NCBI RefSeq assembly: GCF_009755275.1
Contig: NZ_WQLA01000007.1
Span: forward strand, 62,001 to 126,000
Reading direction: 5' to 3'
DNA: 64,000 nt
Source: Mucilaginibacter aquatilis
GTDB taxonomy: Bacteria > Bacteroidota > Bacteroidia > Sphingobacteriales > Sphingobacteriaceae
Of the stretch, positions 36,787-45,693 are shown in pieces. How positions within the stretch are numbered: the first letter of the stretch is position 1; the number at the start of each line of letters is the position of its first letter. A program made the position numbers and the translations under genes. The notes under the pieces are model-generated. The model saw only the letters and a program-made list of their open reading frames with translations, did not search any database and was not told where the DNA came from.

Positions 36787-36832
36787 TGCTAATTAAGCGC
36801 AGGTTTCTTTTGAAACCTGCGCTTAATTAGCA
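36787..36832. repeat. Perfect 21-bp inverted repeat (intergenic hairpin)
   Basis: 36787-36807 pairs perfectly with 36812-36832 around a TTTT loop. It lies 15 bp after the EEP stop, at the end of the ECF/SusCD operon. There is no T-run after it, so it is either a factor-assisted terminator or a 3'-end stabiliser. Confidence 0.8.
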
Positions 36833-36936
36833 TCCCAGAATAAATCTTGTAATCATCGGCGGAGCAATTATCGGTCATTAAGAAGGATATTCGGGCTTAT
36901 CTCAAAGCCTTTTTCCCTGCCTAATTATGTAAATAA

Positions 36937-37875
36937 TTACAAGTGGTTTATAGCCTCAATCAAACTGCGTGTATCTTGCTGAACTGATCTTACGCTTGCC
37001 TGTAGTTGATTGTGCATATCAGCCAGGTGTTGCACATCTTCTTCAGAAAAGTATCCACCCTCTTTAAAAAATCTGAGTTGGTCTTCAGCTTCTACCTTAC
37101 CGTTAAATACAAATAACTCCCATCTTCTTTTCAACGTTTGAATTAATGAGAGCTCACCACTGTTACTGAAAGTCTTATCGGTCATAACACGCCACAGCGC
37201 CGGCGGGAATGCCATCTCGGTATTGGTTTCGTTCCATACATTGGTTAATAAGCCTTTACCGGTCTTTAAAGCAACTTTTTTACCCTTTGGATTAAGCAAC
37301 ATAAATCCTAATCCGGCACCGGCAATGCCACCACCAATGTTAATTCCTTTGTCTAGTTTTTCGTTTTTAACAAGTGCTGTGGATATGGACACCACTGCTG
37401 CAGTTAAGATGGAAGCTACCGTTAAGCGAATGATGGTATGGTTGTTCTTATCATCAAGGTAACGTGCTAGTTGGTCAAAACGCTCTCCATTGCAATCCAA
37501 CTCGGCAACAATCGCTTCTGTTTGAGTATTAAAAAGTAATATTCTTTCAATTAATTGCTGTTTACTTGCAAGCTTTTCAACCGGGACTGAGCTATGTAAG
37601 TAGCTTGATAACAATGTTGTAAGACCAAGATGTGATGCCAGATAAATGTCGTGTTGGTTTAATTTCGCCTTAATTAACGGGTCTATTGTTTGAACCTCAT
37701 TTAAAGATGCGCTATCATCTTGCTGGTACTTGACAGTTGGAGCGCAGTAATCATTTTTTAAAGCAGTAAGCTTTGAAGATTCGTTAAGCGTTGAGCAGGA
37801 TGAAAGCCATACCGCTGCAAATAAAGGCACTGCTGCGAGGTGTGCCATTTTAAAGAAACTGCTTGTAAAACTCAT
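36937..37875 (-). CDS. Hypothetical lipoprotein with glycine-zipper segment
   Basis: 312 residues, not recognised. A lipoprotein signal is likely (LFAAVWLSSCSTL, lipid Cys27). The middle contains two hydrophobic stretches, IIRLTVASILTAAVVSISTA (about 148-167) and a Gly-rich zipper INIGGGIAGAGLGFMLL (about 178-194), which could insert in a membrane. The flanks are helical and polar, with a C-terminal coiled-coil-like tail (DMHNQLQASVRSVQQDTRSL). It is followed on the same strand by nothing close; the DIFGN-repeat gene lies 117 bp upstream. No function can be assigned. Confidence 0.65.
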   Translation of the reverse strand: MSFTSSFFKMAHLAAVPLFAAVWLSSCSTLNESSKLTALKNDYCAPTVKYQQDDSASLNEVQTIDPLIKAKLNQHDIYLASHLGLTTLLSSYLHSSVPVEKLASKQQLIERILLFNTQTEAIVAELDCNGERFDQLARYLDDKNNHTIIRLTVASILTAAVVSISTALVKNEKLDKGINIGGGIAGAGLGFMLLNPKGKKVALKTGKGLLTNVWNETNTEMAFPPALWRVMTDKTFSNSGELSLIQTLKRRWELFVFNGKVEAEDQLRFFKEGGYFSEEDVQHLADMHNQLQASVRSVQQDTRSLIEAINHL

Positions 37876-37992
37876 TGCTGTTACGGTATCTGCTAATATG
37901 AGTTAAAGATACTAATAGCGATGACTTGAAGAAACAGCGACGAGGAATTGGTAATTTAAAGTTATAAGTGCGCCGGAATTACATAAGTAACG

Positions 37993-38835
37993 TCAAAACT
38001 TTCCGTCTATCAAACGCATATAAAAAGCTTGTTGTTCGGGTGTAAGGCCACTATTCTTTATATCAAACTTATCTCCAAACGCATCTTTAACAAGTTTAAT
38101 ATTAAGGACTTCGGCACCATAATTATTGGTTATAGTTTTGGTTAAATTCTCAAATATATCCCTGGAAGTTTTTATAGTGGCAATAGTTTGACCACCGCTT
38201 TCTGACACCTCCATAATTTGGTTTCCAAAAATATCTGACCTGCTTTTAACGGTCATTTTTGATCCGTTGTATCCAATTATCTCTTTACTCTCATTACCAA
38301 AAATGTCTTTAGCCGTTTTAAGCGTAAGCGTATTTCCGTTAGCCTGAATAGTTTTAATACTATTGCCAAATATATCGGTAGAATTTTTAATGGTTGTGGT
38401 GTTACCACTTTTCTCAATTGTTTTCACACGGTTGCCAAAAATATCAGTGGAGTTTTTAATAGTGGCTACTGGTTGTCCATTTTCAGAAATTGATATTACT
38501 TTATTTCCAAATATATCAGTAGAACTTTTAACCACCTTAACATCATTAAGGTCGCCGCTTCTACTCTTCAATATTTTGTTGCCAAATATATCTGTCGACT
38601 GCTCTAGATTACTGATCTCTTTCCCATTGCGGTCTAATGTGGTTATAGTTCGCTTTCCAAAAATGTCAGTCTTTTTTGTAACCGTATGGTTGATGTTTCC
38701 ATAATCATCGGTGTAAACCGTTGTGGTGTCACCAAAGATGTTCACACTAGTTTTACCCGAATAGTTTTGGCCATAAACGTTGGCAAACCCTAAAAGCAAC
38801 AAAAAAAGCGTTGGCCTAAAAAGAGCGTAAATCAT
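37993..38835 (-). CDS. Secreted tandem-repeat protein with ten DIFGN-type repeats
   Basis: 280 residues with a signal peptide (FLLLLGFANVYGQ). The mature chain is nearly all tandem repeats of 23-26 residues, each centred on D-I-F-G-N: positions 32, 57, 82, 107, 131, 154, 177, 201, 227 and 251. The first and last are degenerate (NIFGD, DIFEN, DAFGD). The unit is roughly T-x-K-x-S-T-D-I-F-G-N-x-(hydrophobic)-x-x-I-x-x-x-G-N, alternating polar and hydrophobic as in a beta-strand. The spacing and D-x-x-G-N/G-N pattern recall RHS/YD repeats, so a beta-solenoid or spiral is plausible, but no known family is recognised. A short non-repeat C-terminus (LTPEQQAFYMRLIDGKF) closes it. Confidence 0.7.
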   Translation of the reverse strand: MIYALFRPTLFLLLLGFANVYGQNYSGKTSVNIFGDTTTVYTDDYGNINHTVTKKTDIFGKRTITTLDRNGKEISNLEQSTDIFGNKILKSRSGDLNDVKVVKSSTDIFGNKVISISENGQPVATIKNSTDIFGNRVKTIEKSGNTTTIKNSTDIFGNSIKTIQANGNTLTLKTAKDIFGNESKEIIGYNGSKMTVKSRSDIFGNQIMEVSESGGQTIATIKTSRDIFENLTKTITNNYGAEVLNIKLVKDAFGDKFDIKNSGLTPEQQAFYMRLIDGKF

Positions 38836-38914
38836 GAGGCATAAGTTTCATGTGTGACTACACGCGTTTGACATGGTTTAATCAATACCTTCATAATCTT
38901 CATCGGCTATTAAT

Positions 38915-38946
38915 ACAAATGCCCGGTGCTTACACCGGGCATTTGT
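38915..38946. repeat. Perfect 14-bp hairpin
   Basis: ACAAATGCCCGGTG, loop CTTA, CACCGGGCATTTGT, with no U-tract. It sits 63 bp beyond the SGNH stop and before the DIFGN gene start, probably marking the end of the SusC-SusD-DUF5017-SGNH transcript. Confidence 0.75.
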
Positions 38947-39009
38947 GAACATAAAACTACGTTTATCTATAAACATACCTCCATTGAGTAACAGTAAATA
39001 GATAAGCAA

Positions 39010-39681
39010 CTATTCTTTTGACCGTATTAATAATGGCTCAAGTGCCCGTTCCCATATTTTATACCCGGCAGCGGTCATGTGTAATTTATCTTCCTTATAT
39101 AATTGTGGCCGCATATTGCCTCTAGCATCTAGCATAAGGCTATAAACATCTAAAAATTTGATGCTAGCTTGGGTGCTTATAAAGGTTTCAATTTGTTTAT
39201 TAGCCTCTATCAGCTTGCCTACATATTTTGCCCGGCTTGGGCTTGGTTTCATGGATATATAAACGATGGGAACCTGAGGCAACTTCGAACGAATGATAGT
39301 ATAGAGCTCTTTAAAACGATTCAATATGCTATCGGCGGTCAATCGCTGATCAGGTACATCATTTTCACCTACGTAAATTACAATTTGTGACGGTTGGTAA
39401 GGGAACACAATTTCATCTGCGTAACGCAATACATCGTTTATACGCGACCCGCCAAAACTTCTGTTTAAGACAGTCCTATCGGGGTATGCCTTGCTTAAGC
39501 CAGACCAGTACCGTACCGACGAGCTGCCAATGAATAAAATTGGCTTTTGCGGTGGTAAATATATCCTGTCGTACCGCTTAATTGCTTGTATATCATCCCA
39601 AAAAGCTGGTTTGGGTTGCGCTTTTAAAACATTTGTAAGTAATAAGCTAAGCAATACAAAGCCTGTAAAAATCTTTTTCAT
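39010..39681 (-). CDS. Secreted SGNH/GDSL hydrolase, last gene of the SusC/D operon
   Basis: 223-residue exported hydrolase (signal peptide LLSLLLTNVLKAQ). SGNH blocks are complete: ILFIGSSSVRYW (nucleophile Ser), NRSFGGSRINDV (Gly), IYVGENDV (Asn) and DKLHMTAAGY (Asp-x-x-His). Such enzymes remove acetyl or other acyl esters from glycans. It is 46 bp downstream of the DUF5017 gene, with a small hairpin in the gap, and on the same strand as SusC/SusD, so it probably trims the substrate of this PUL. Confidence 0.87.
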   Translation of the reverse strand: MKKIFTGFVLLSLLLTNVLKAQPKPAFWDDIQAIKRYDRIYLPPQKPILFIGSSSVRYWSGLSKAYPDRTVLNRSFGGSRINDVLRYADEIVFPYQPSQIVIYVGENDVPDQRLTADSILNRFKELYTIIRSKLPQVPIVYISMKPSPSRAKYVGKLIEANKQIETFISTQASIKFLDVYSLMLDARGNMRPQLYKEDKLHMTAAGYKIWERALEPLLIRSKE

Positions 39682-39697
39682 TATTAGAACGAGATAC

Positions 39698-39719
39698 CAA
39701 TACCGGCTAACCGGTATTG
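39698..39719. repeat. Perfect 9-bp hairpin between DUF5017 and SGNH genes
   Basis: CAATACCGG, loop CTAA, CCGGTATTG, within the 46-bp intercistronic gap. No U-tract follows in either direction. Confidence 0.65.
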
Positions 39720-39727
39720 ATCAATAT

Positions 39728-40627
39728 TTAGTTGACAATTGTAATATCCATTTCCTTAACTACCTCTTTAGCACCCTTCAACCTTACATTTGAAGCAACA
39801 AACACTACATGATAGTTTCCGGGTGTATTGAATGTATAAGGGTAGCTGTCCAAGCGGGCATCAACAGATTTTACACCTGTACCCCTATCGGGGTTTATGG
39901 CATTTGGATACAACACTTTTGTAATTATCCAATCTTCATTTTCGGGTGTATTGATGTTACCGCCGCCAATAGTAAGCGCCGTTGCTGATGCATTCCATTT
40001 ATAAGTTGGGTTAAGCACATCTACTGCAGCCCAGCCGGCATTAGCCAAAGTAGCCACGTTGAAAGTGCTGTTATCAGTAGTTTGGTAATCAACACTAAAC
40101 GACCGTATAGTCCAGGCGCGCGGCTTAAGTAACGCGCTGTTTTCATCGCGCTTTTTGAAAGCAAAATATACAGGCTTACCGTTAGGTGCAACGTCTGATA
40201 CATCAATTACGCCCGAAGCCACATTGTCGGCACCGGTTGATAAAACAGCTCTTGATGTGATGTCTGTCCAGGTAGCTGCCTTTATACCATCAACATTGTA
40301 GGCTCCTTTAAAGTCATTTGATGCTAAAACGGTTAAGGAGTTAAGTTGCGCGCCGCTGTTTTGTGCAAAGCTTGAAAACTGCAGCGTTGCCTTACCTTCA
40401 ACACTGTTTCGGTTCCTGTTTTCATATTTGCGGTTTGCTTCGCCCGAGTAAAACGTAATAACATCGGGGTTGCCGTTGAATGAAAAGATTACAGGTTGCC
40501 CGGCCTTGAAATTAGAGGCTGAGGACACCGAAACATCAAAATCCGGCGTAGAGGCATCCTCCTTAGTACATGCGGTAAATAACCCCACTAACAGCAGCAA
40601 CGGCAGAATATTTTTTATAATTTTCAT
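39728..40627 (-). CDS. DUF5017-type surface lipoprotein
   Basis: 299-residue lipoprotein (LVGLFTACTKED, lipid Cys20) with the layout of DUF5017 proteins found after SusD in PULs. An N-terminal PKD/Ig-like strand domain (DFDVSVSSASNFKAGQPVIF, then SFNGNPDVITFYSGE) is followed by a beta-sandwich ending in YPYTFNTPGNYHVVFVASN. It has no catalytic motif. By position it is a surface glycan-binding protein analogous to SusE/SusF. It begins 18 bp after susD. Confidence 0.82.
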   Translation of the reverse strand: MKIIKNILPLLLLVGLFTACTKEDASTPDFDVSVSSASNFKAGQPVIFSFNGNPDVITFYSGEANRKYENRNRNSVEGKATLQFSSFAQNSGAQLNSLTVLASNDFKGAYNVDGIKAATWTDITSRAVLSTGADNVASGVIDVSDVAPNGKPVYFAFKKRDENSALLKPRAWTIRSFSVDYQTTDNSTFNVATLANAGWAAVDVLNPTYKWNASATALTIGGGNINTPENEDWIITKVLYPNAINPDRGTGVKSVDARLDSYPYTFNTPGNYHVVFVASNVRLKGAKEVVKEMDITIVN

Positions 40628-40645
40628 TTTTGATTCAGGTTTAAG

Positions 40646-42259
40646 TTACCAGCCTTGGTTTTGTTTTATTGCCTTATTCAATGAAATTTCGCGGCTTGGA
40701 ATTGGGTAAAACAAGTGACGATCCTGTATATTATCACCTATAATAGCCGTGAACTTGCGGTTAGCCGGTGCATTTAATTTAATGTCGGCTGCAAACTCTT
40801 TTAAGGTTGACTGTAGCAAGCCCCAACGCTTCAAATCATGATTTCGCAAACACTCAAACGCTAATTCGCGCATACGTTCGGCATTGATGGCATTAAAAAA
40901 GGTGGTTTTATCAAGTCCGGTTAAATCGGCTTCGGTTACGTTAGTTGCTCCTGCTTTAAGCTTTCCATACGCACGACGGCGTACCTGGTTCAGCGCATTT
41001 AACGCGGCAACTGTAGGGCCGTTAATTTCGTTTTCAGCTTCCGCAAACATCAGCAGTACATCTGAGTAGCGCAGTAACGGAAAGTTCACACCACTATAAT
41101 TTTTATTTCGTGGCAAATTAGTCTCTAAATCACGGCGCCATTTACCCGGAAAACGATCATACGTAGCCGTAACAGCTAAAAATGTTTTGGTTTTGGTGGC
41201 ATCATTCCAAGTGTAAGGAGATACTACCCAATCGCGACGTTCATCAGGCGAAAATTCAACTTTTGTGGTTGCATTAATACGAGATTCGTATGATTTATAA
41301 AGCTTGGACGTAGCATATAAAAATGCATAGCCATAACCCGGAAAGTCGATATTGTTAGAGGCGATGCCATTCCGGTTGCCCACATAGCCTACCTCATTGT
41401 AAGCATCGGCTTTAACACCGTAAAACTCAACTTCCCACATACTTTCTTTTACGTCATATTTATCCTGGCAATGATTAATAAACACCTGCGAATAATCAGC
41501 ATTTAGTTGATTGAAGCCCATATCAATTACTTTTTTCGACCACTTAAGCGCGTCGGCATACCGTGCTTTATCATTAACCGGAGAACCTGCCATAGTTAAG
41601 TAAACACGTGCCAGTATACCCGCTGCCGTATTCTTAGAAACGCGGCCTCCCGAATTTGGCCCCCATTGCTCTGCCGTGGGCAGCAGGGCTTCTGCTGTTT
41701 CCATATCCTTTACTACCTGTTTGTAAACATCGGCCACCGGGGTTGCTGGCAAATCAACGTCCTCAGCACTTTGAGCTGCGGTTAGGCGCAGTGGCACTCC
41801 GCCCCAATTATCTGCCAAGACGAAGTAATAATAGGCTCGCAAAAACAGTGCTTGTGCCAGTATAACATCCCGTGTTGCTGTAGCTACAGCCGTGGCTTTA
41901 TCAATGTTATCCAGCAGTAAGTTGGCTCGGCCAATGCCGGTGTAAGCAGCAGTCCACAAATTGTTGATGTTGGCTTCAGAGGGGTCATAATTATAAACCA
42001 TTGGCCCCGTTACCTGGCCAGATGCGCGCCAAACACCTTCATCGTTACCATAAGAAAGATAAGTAAGCAAGCCGTTGGCATACATCGACTCCAAGCCCAA
42101 AGGATCGTAAACACCATTTAAGGCATTGTTTAATTGCCCCTCGGTTTGGTAATAATTAACCGGGCTTATAAAATCTTTGGGTATTGTATTTAACTGCTTA
42201 TTGCAACCCAAGGTGCAAAAAGCAGCTATTATAAATGTGAATGATAAATTTCTTTTCAT
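40646..42259 (-). CDS. SusD-family surface glycan-binding lipoprotein (PUL 2)
   Basis: 537 residues from the ATG at 42259 (MKRNLSFTFIIAAFCTLGCNKQ, lipid Cys19). Contains the SusD/RagB helical repeat region (AQALFLRAYYYFVLADNWGG, VPLRLT) and the C-terminal LNQVRRRAYGK, RMRELAFECLRNHDLKRWG and YPIPSREISLNKAIKQNQGW. It pairs with the SusC 12 bp upstream to capture and import an oligosaccharide. The extended frame to 42268 starts with TTG and is not preferred. Confidence 0.95.
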   Translation of the reverse strand: MKRNLSFTFIIAAFCTLGCNKQLNTIPKDFISPVNYYQTEGQLNNALNGVYDPLGLESMYANGLLTYLSYGNDEGVWRASGQVTGPMVYNYDPSEANINNLWTAAYTGIGRANLLLDNIDKATAVATATRDVILAQALFLRAYYYFVLADNWGGVPLRLTAAQSAEDVDLPATPVADVYKQVVKDMETAEALLPTAEQWGPNSGGRVSKNTAAGILARVYLTMAGSPVNDKARYADALKWSKKVIDMGFNQLNADYSQVFINHCQDKYDVKESMWEVEFYGVKADAYNEVGYVGNRNGIASNNIDFPGYGYAFLYATSKLYKSYESRINATTKVEFSPDERRDWVVSPYTWNDATKTKTFLAVTATYDRFPGKWRRDLETNLPRNKNYSGVNFPLLRYSDVLLMFAEAENEINGPTVAALNALNQVRRRAYGKLKAGATNVTEADLTGLDKTTFFNAINAERMRELAFECLRNHDLKRWGLLQSTLKEFAADIKLNAPANRKFTAIIGDNIQDRHLFYPIPSREISLNKAIKQNQGW

Positions 42260-42271
42260 GGGAAACAATTG

Positions 42272-45200
42272 TTAGAGGGAAAGGCTTAAACCAAATACTA
42301 CTGTTTTTGCACGGGGATATGCCGCAAAATCGAACCCAGGCGTAAGCGCCGAATTTTTAGTGGACACTTCAGGATCCAGGCCACTGTAATTAGTAAACGT
42401 TAACAGATTTTGTGCAGAGGCATAAACTCTAACGCTGCGCATTTTGGTTTTTTTAAGCCACTTGGCGGGTAGTGTATAGCCTAAAGCAACTGTTTTTACC
42501 CTTATGTAAGATGCATCTTCAATTATGCGCGATGAATACGCTGTGGGCCCGTATCCTTTAGTACGAAAGTATTCATTGTTTGGGTTTTCGGGAGTCCATC
42601 TATCGGCATAACTGGCAAACTGATTAAGGCTTAACCGGTTAGTACCTTCAAAAACCAGGCGATTAGCATTTAAGGCATCATTACCGAAAGACCATTGGAG
42701 GAAAACATTGAGGTCGAAACCTTTATAGGTAAAGTTATTTGAAAAACCACCAATAAAATCAGGGTTTGGATTACCTATTACCATGCGGTCGGAAGCATTC
42801 ACCGTACCATCTCCATTGATATCTTCATACTTGATATCGCCCGGCTGTACAGCGGTGCGGCCGCTACCGTTGTCTGGCACGGTTGATTTAAGTACATAAC
42901 GTCCATCGGGCTGCTGATCAAAGTCACTGTACTGGTAATTGCCAAGCCATTTGTAGCCATAAAGCAGCCCAATTGGATTTCCTATTTTTGCTATGTAAGC
43001 GGGAATGTTGTTATAACCGGTTTCCCAGGCTAACGCTGTACCAATACTTTCCTGATTGCGGGTTAACTCCAAAACCTTGTTACGGTTAAAAGTTATGTTA
43101 AAGGACGAGTTCCATTGAAAATCTTTTTTAGCAATGTTAACTGTACTCAATTCAAACTCCCAGCCGGTATTACTTACCTTACCAATATTTTGGAAGCCGC
43201 TTTGATAACCCGTTGATACAGGTAACTGGGCGTTTAGTAGTAAGTCGTAGGTATTCTTATTATAATAATCTACCGTGAGGTTTATACGGCTGCTAAATAA
43301 AGATATGTCAACACCTGCATCAATTTGACGGGTTGTTTCCCATTTCAAATTTTTATTGCCAAGGCTTGTTGGTATAGCCCCAGTATAATAACCATTTTCG
43401 AAAGTATAGTTACCGGAGATAGGAAAGGTAATTGTAGGTAGGTATGCAAAATCTGACACACGATTATTGCCTGTTACACCTATACTGGTACGTAGTTTGG
43501 CACTGCTCAGAAACTGATACTTCTTCAAAAATTTTTCATCGCTTATGCGCCATGCAAATGCACCCGACGGAAAATAGCTCCAGTGGTTATCGCTTGCAAA
43601 TTTCGATGAACCATCGGCACGTATTGATGCCGTTAAAAGGTATTTGGATTTATAACTGTAATTAACGCGGCTTAAGTAAGATACTAACAGGTTATTGGTT
43701 TTGGCTGAAGTGGCGTTCACCAGCACCCCTTCTTCAAGTCCGCTTACACCCAGGCTTTCATTGGGTAACCTGTTTGACTGGTAACCAAATGTTTGGTTAT
43801 CCTGCTTTTGCATGGTAAACCCTGCCAGCGCTGTAATGGTATGAGCTTTGTTTATTGTCTTTTTATAAGTTAGTGTATTTTCGTTCAGGTAATCGTTACG
43901 CTCAAAATTATATAAGCGGCCATTGGCGCCATTTGAACCTTGTGCGCTGCGCGGGTCGCCGTATTTGGTTAGCGTATTATAAAAAATTTCCTGCTTTCTT
44001 GCTTCGCGGGTTACACCGCCGCTTATTCTTAAAGTCAAATCTTTAAATAAAGGTATTTGAGCGTAAGCATTGGCTATCAGGGTATTGTTGTATAACAAGT
44101 TAACCTCGTTTTGGGCAGATAGGATTGGGTTGTAGCGGTAATCGCCAGTGCCGTCTACTCCCGGGTCGAGCGGAAGTTCGAGCAGGTCTTCATTAGGTAG
44201 CACGCCGCCTATAATTGGACGGTAACCCCATACACTGTAAAGTAAGCTTAATGAGTTGCTGGTGCCATTGTAAGTTGACGGTGTTGCACCATTGGTTTTG
44301 GTATTTGAGAAATTTACGTTTACCCCAACCTTAATATTATTTTTCAACGTCTGATCTAACGACAGACGTCCCTGGTATCTTTTAAAACCTGAGTTGATAA
44401 TCACACCATCCTGGCCTAACACCGAGCCTGAAAAGGAATACAAGGTTTGATTGTTGCCACCACGCATAGCAAAATTATGACTTTGCATAGGTGCGGTTCT
44501 GAACACCTGCTTTTGCCAGTCAATTCCCTGTACATTGCGGTAACTATCCAATGTTGTACCATCAGGTGTATACACACCGGTATAGCTAACAGGATCAAGC
44601 TCCAACTGGTACCTAACAAATTCATATGGACTCATTAGCTTGGCTTCCTTAATTGTGTTTTGAAAACCGTAGTATCCATCGTAAGTAATTACAGGTGCGC
44701 CCGTTTTACCTTTTTTAGTGGTAATAATAATTACACCGTTTGCACCCCTCGCGCCATAAATGGCAGTAGCCGACGCATCCTTTAATACCTCTAACGATTC
44801 TATTTCTGATGGGTTGATAACGTTATTGTTAGGATTTTCTATCGGGAAACCATCAATAACATATAGCGGCGAATTATCCTGAGTAATGGAGCTATTACCA
44901 CGTATAACAATATTACTGGCGTTACCGGGCTGCCCTTCGGGCGAACTTACCTGTACACCCGCCACTCGTCCAGCCAAGGCCTCTTCAAATGACCTCACCG
45001 GCGCTTTTTGAAGGTCTTCTACCTTCACCTGGCTTACTGAACCTGTTAAATCGCCTTTGCGAACGGTACCATAGCCAATTACTACTACATCGTTAAGTGC
45101 ATTATTCTGTTCTTCCAGGGTAACCCTTATTAGTGTGCGTTTATTCACAGGTTCTTCATGTGAATTGAAACCAACATATGTAAACACTAATGTTGCTTCC

Positions 45201-45406
45201 CCCGAAGGCACAACAATTGTATAGTTACCCTGCGCATTGCTAACCGTACTTTTTTGCAGGTTCTTAATTTTAATGTTTACTCCTGGTAAGGGCTCTCCTT
45301 TCCTGTCAGTAATGGTGCCTTTTACAGTAATGCTAGTTTGGCCAAATGCTGTAATACAACAGAGCATTAGAACAAGCAATAAATTAAAGCGTAATTGTTT
45401 TTCCAT
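42272..45406 (-). CDS. SusC-family TonB-dependent outer-membrane transporter (PUL 2)
   Basis: 1044 residues from the ATG at 45406. Signal peptide (LLLVLMLCCITAFGQ), carboxypeptidase-D-like domain (about 25-105; VKGTITDRKGEPLPGVNIKI), TonB-box-like DVVVIGYGTVRKGD, plug (LYVIDGFPIENPNNNVI; EVLKDASATAIYGARGANGV) and barrel ending in KTVVFGLSLSL. Unlike the SusC at 30.5 kb it has no STN domain, so it does not signal through an anti-sigma factor; control fits the HTCS regulator instead. First gene of SusC-SusD-DUF5017-SGNH; the candidate HTCS site at 45630 lies about 220 bp upstream. Confidence 0.95.
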   Translation of the reverse strand: MEKQLRFNLLLVLMLCCITAFGQTSITVKGTITDRKGEPLPGVNIKIKNLQKSTVSNAQGNYTIVVPSGEATLVFTYVGFNSHEEPVNKRTLIRVTLEEQNNALNDVVVIGYGTVRKGDLTGSVSQVKVEDLQKAPVRSFEEALAGRVAGVQVSSPEGQPGNASNIVIRGNSSITQDNSPLYVIDGFPIENPNNNVINPSEIESLEVLKDASATAIYGARGANGVIIITTKKGKTGAPVITYDGYYGFQNTIKEAKLMSPYEFVRYQLELDPVSYTGVYTPDGTTLDSYRNVQGIDWQKQVFRTAPMQSHNFAMRGGNNQTLYSFSGSVLGQDGVIINSGFKRYQGRLSLDQTLKNNIKVGVNVNFSNTKTNGATPSTYNGTSNSLSLLYSVWGYRPIIGGVLPNEDLLELPLDPGVDGTGDYRYNPILSAQNEVNLLYNNTLIANAYAQIPLFKDLTLRISGGVTREARKQEIFYNTLTKYGDPRSAQGSNGANGRLYNFERNDYLNENTLTYKKTINKAHTITALAGFTMQKQDNQTFGYQSNRLPNESLGVSGLEEGVLVNATSAKTNNLLVSYLSRVNYSYKSKYLLTASIRADGSSKFASDNHWSYFPSGAFAWRISDEKFLKKYQFLSSAKLRTSIGVTGNNRVSDFAYLPTITFPISGNYTFENGYYTGAIPTSLGNKNLKWETTRQIDAGVDISLFSSRINLTVDYYNKNTYDLLLNAQLPVSTGYQSGFQNIGKVSNTGWEFELSTVNIAKKDFQWNSSFNITFNRNKVLELTRNQESIGTALAWETGYNNIPAYIAKIGNPIGLLYGYKWLGNYQYSDFDQQPDGRYVLKSTVPDNGSGRTAVQPGDIKYEDINGDGTVNASDRMVIGNPNPDFIGGFSNNFTYKGFDLNVFLQWSFGNDALNANRLVFEGTNRLSLNQFASYADRWTPENPNNEYFRTKGYGPTAYSSRIIEDASYIRVKTVALGYTLPAKWLKKTKMRSVRVYASAQNLLTFTNYSGLDPEVSTKNSALTPGFDFAAYPRAKTVVFGLSLSL

Positions 45407-45596
45407 ATACGCCAAGTTAAATAGATGATAAATTAGGCTTTACAGTTAAACCTTGGTAAAGGCTGCAAGGCAATGCATTTTGCAAAACAAGAGCATGAGT
45501 TACTCTTTGCACGTAACAATTCTTCAACATAAATTAAATAGGTTCTAAAAGGTTAGAATAATTGGTTAAAAACGCAGTGGCGTTGTGAGTACTAAG

Positions 45597-45614
45597 GTGA
45601 GCTTATAAGCTTAC
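45597..45614. repeat. Palindrome GTGAGCTTATAAGCTTAC
   Basis: Perfect 12-bp core AGCTTATAAGCT with wobble-tolerant flanks, 183 bp upstream of susC and 16 bp from the candidate HTCS site. Its function is unknown; it may be part of the promoter-operator region or a weak terminator for the upstream SASA gene. Confidence 0.4.
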
Positions 45615-45629
45615 TTAACGGTATTGTTG

Positions 45630-45657
45630 ATGTTGCAATTGATAACGCAAATGTCTC
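45630..45657. promoter_or_regulatory. Candidate HTCS operator, copy A (upstream of susC)
   Basis: ATGTTGCA, 10 bp, CAAATGTCTC. The half-sites ATGTTGCA (45630) and ATGTCTCA (45651) are 21 bp apart in direct orientation. The same element with identical spacing recurs at 51774 and 58045. Confidence 0.55.
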
Positions 45658-45693
45658 AAACACTATTTAAGCACCATCAGCGCACTTTATTTA

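Noticed and set aside
37993-38835. CRISPR-like or minisatellite array suggested by recurring CCAAA(A/T)ATATC blocks
   Set aside because: The blocks are about 70-78 bp apart, diverged and in frame, and encode the DIFGN protein repeats; there are no constant repeats with unique spacers.
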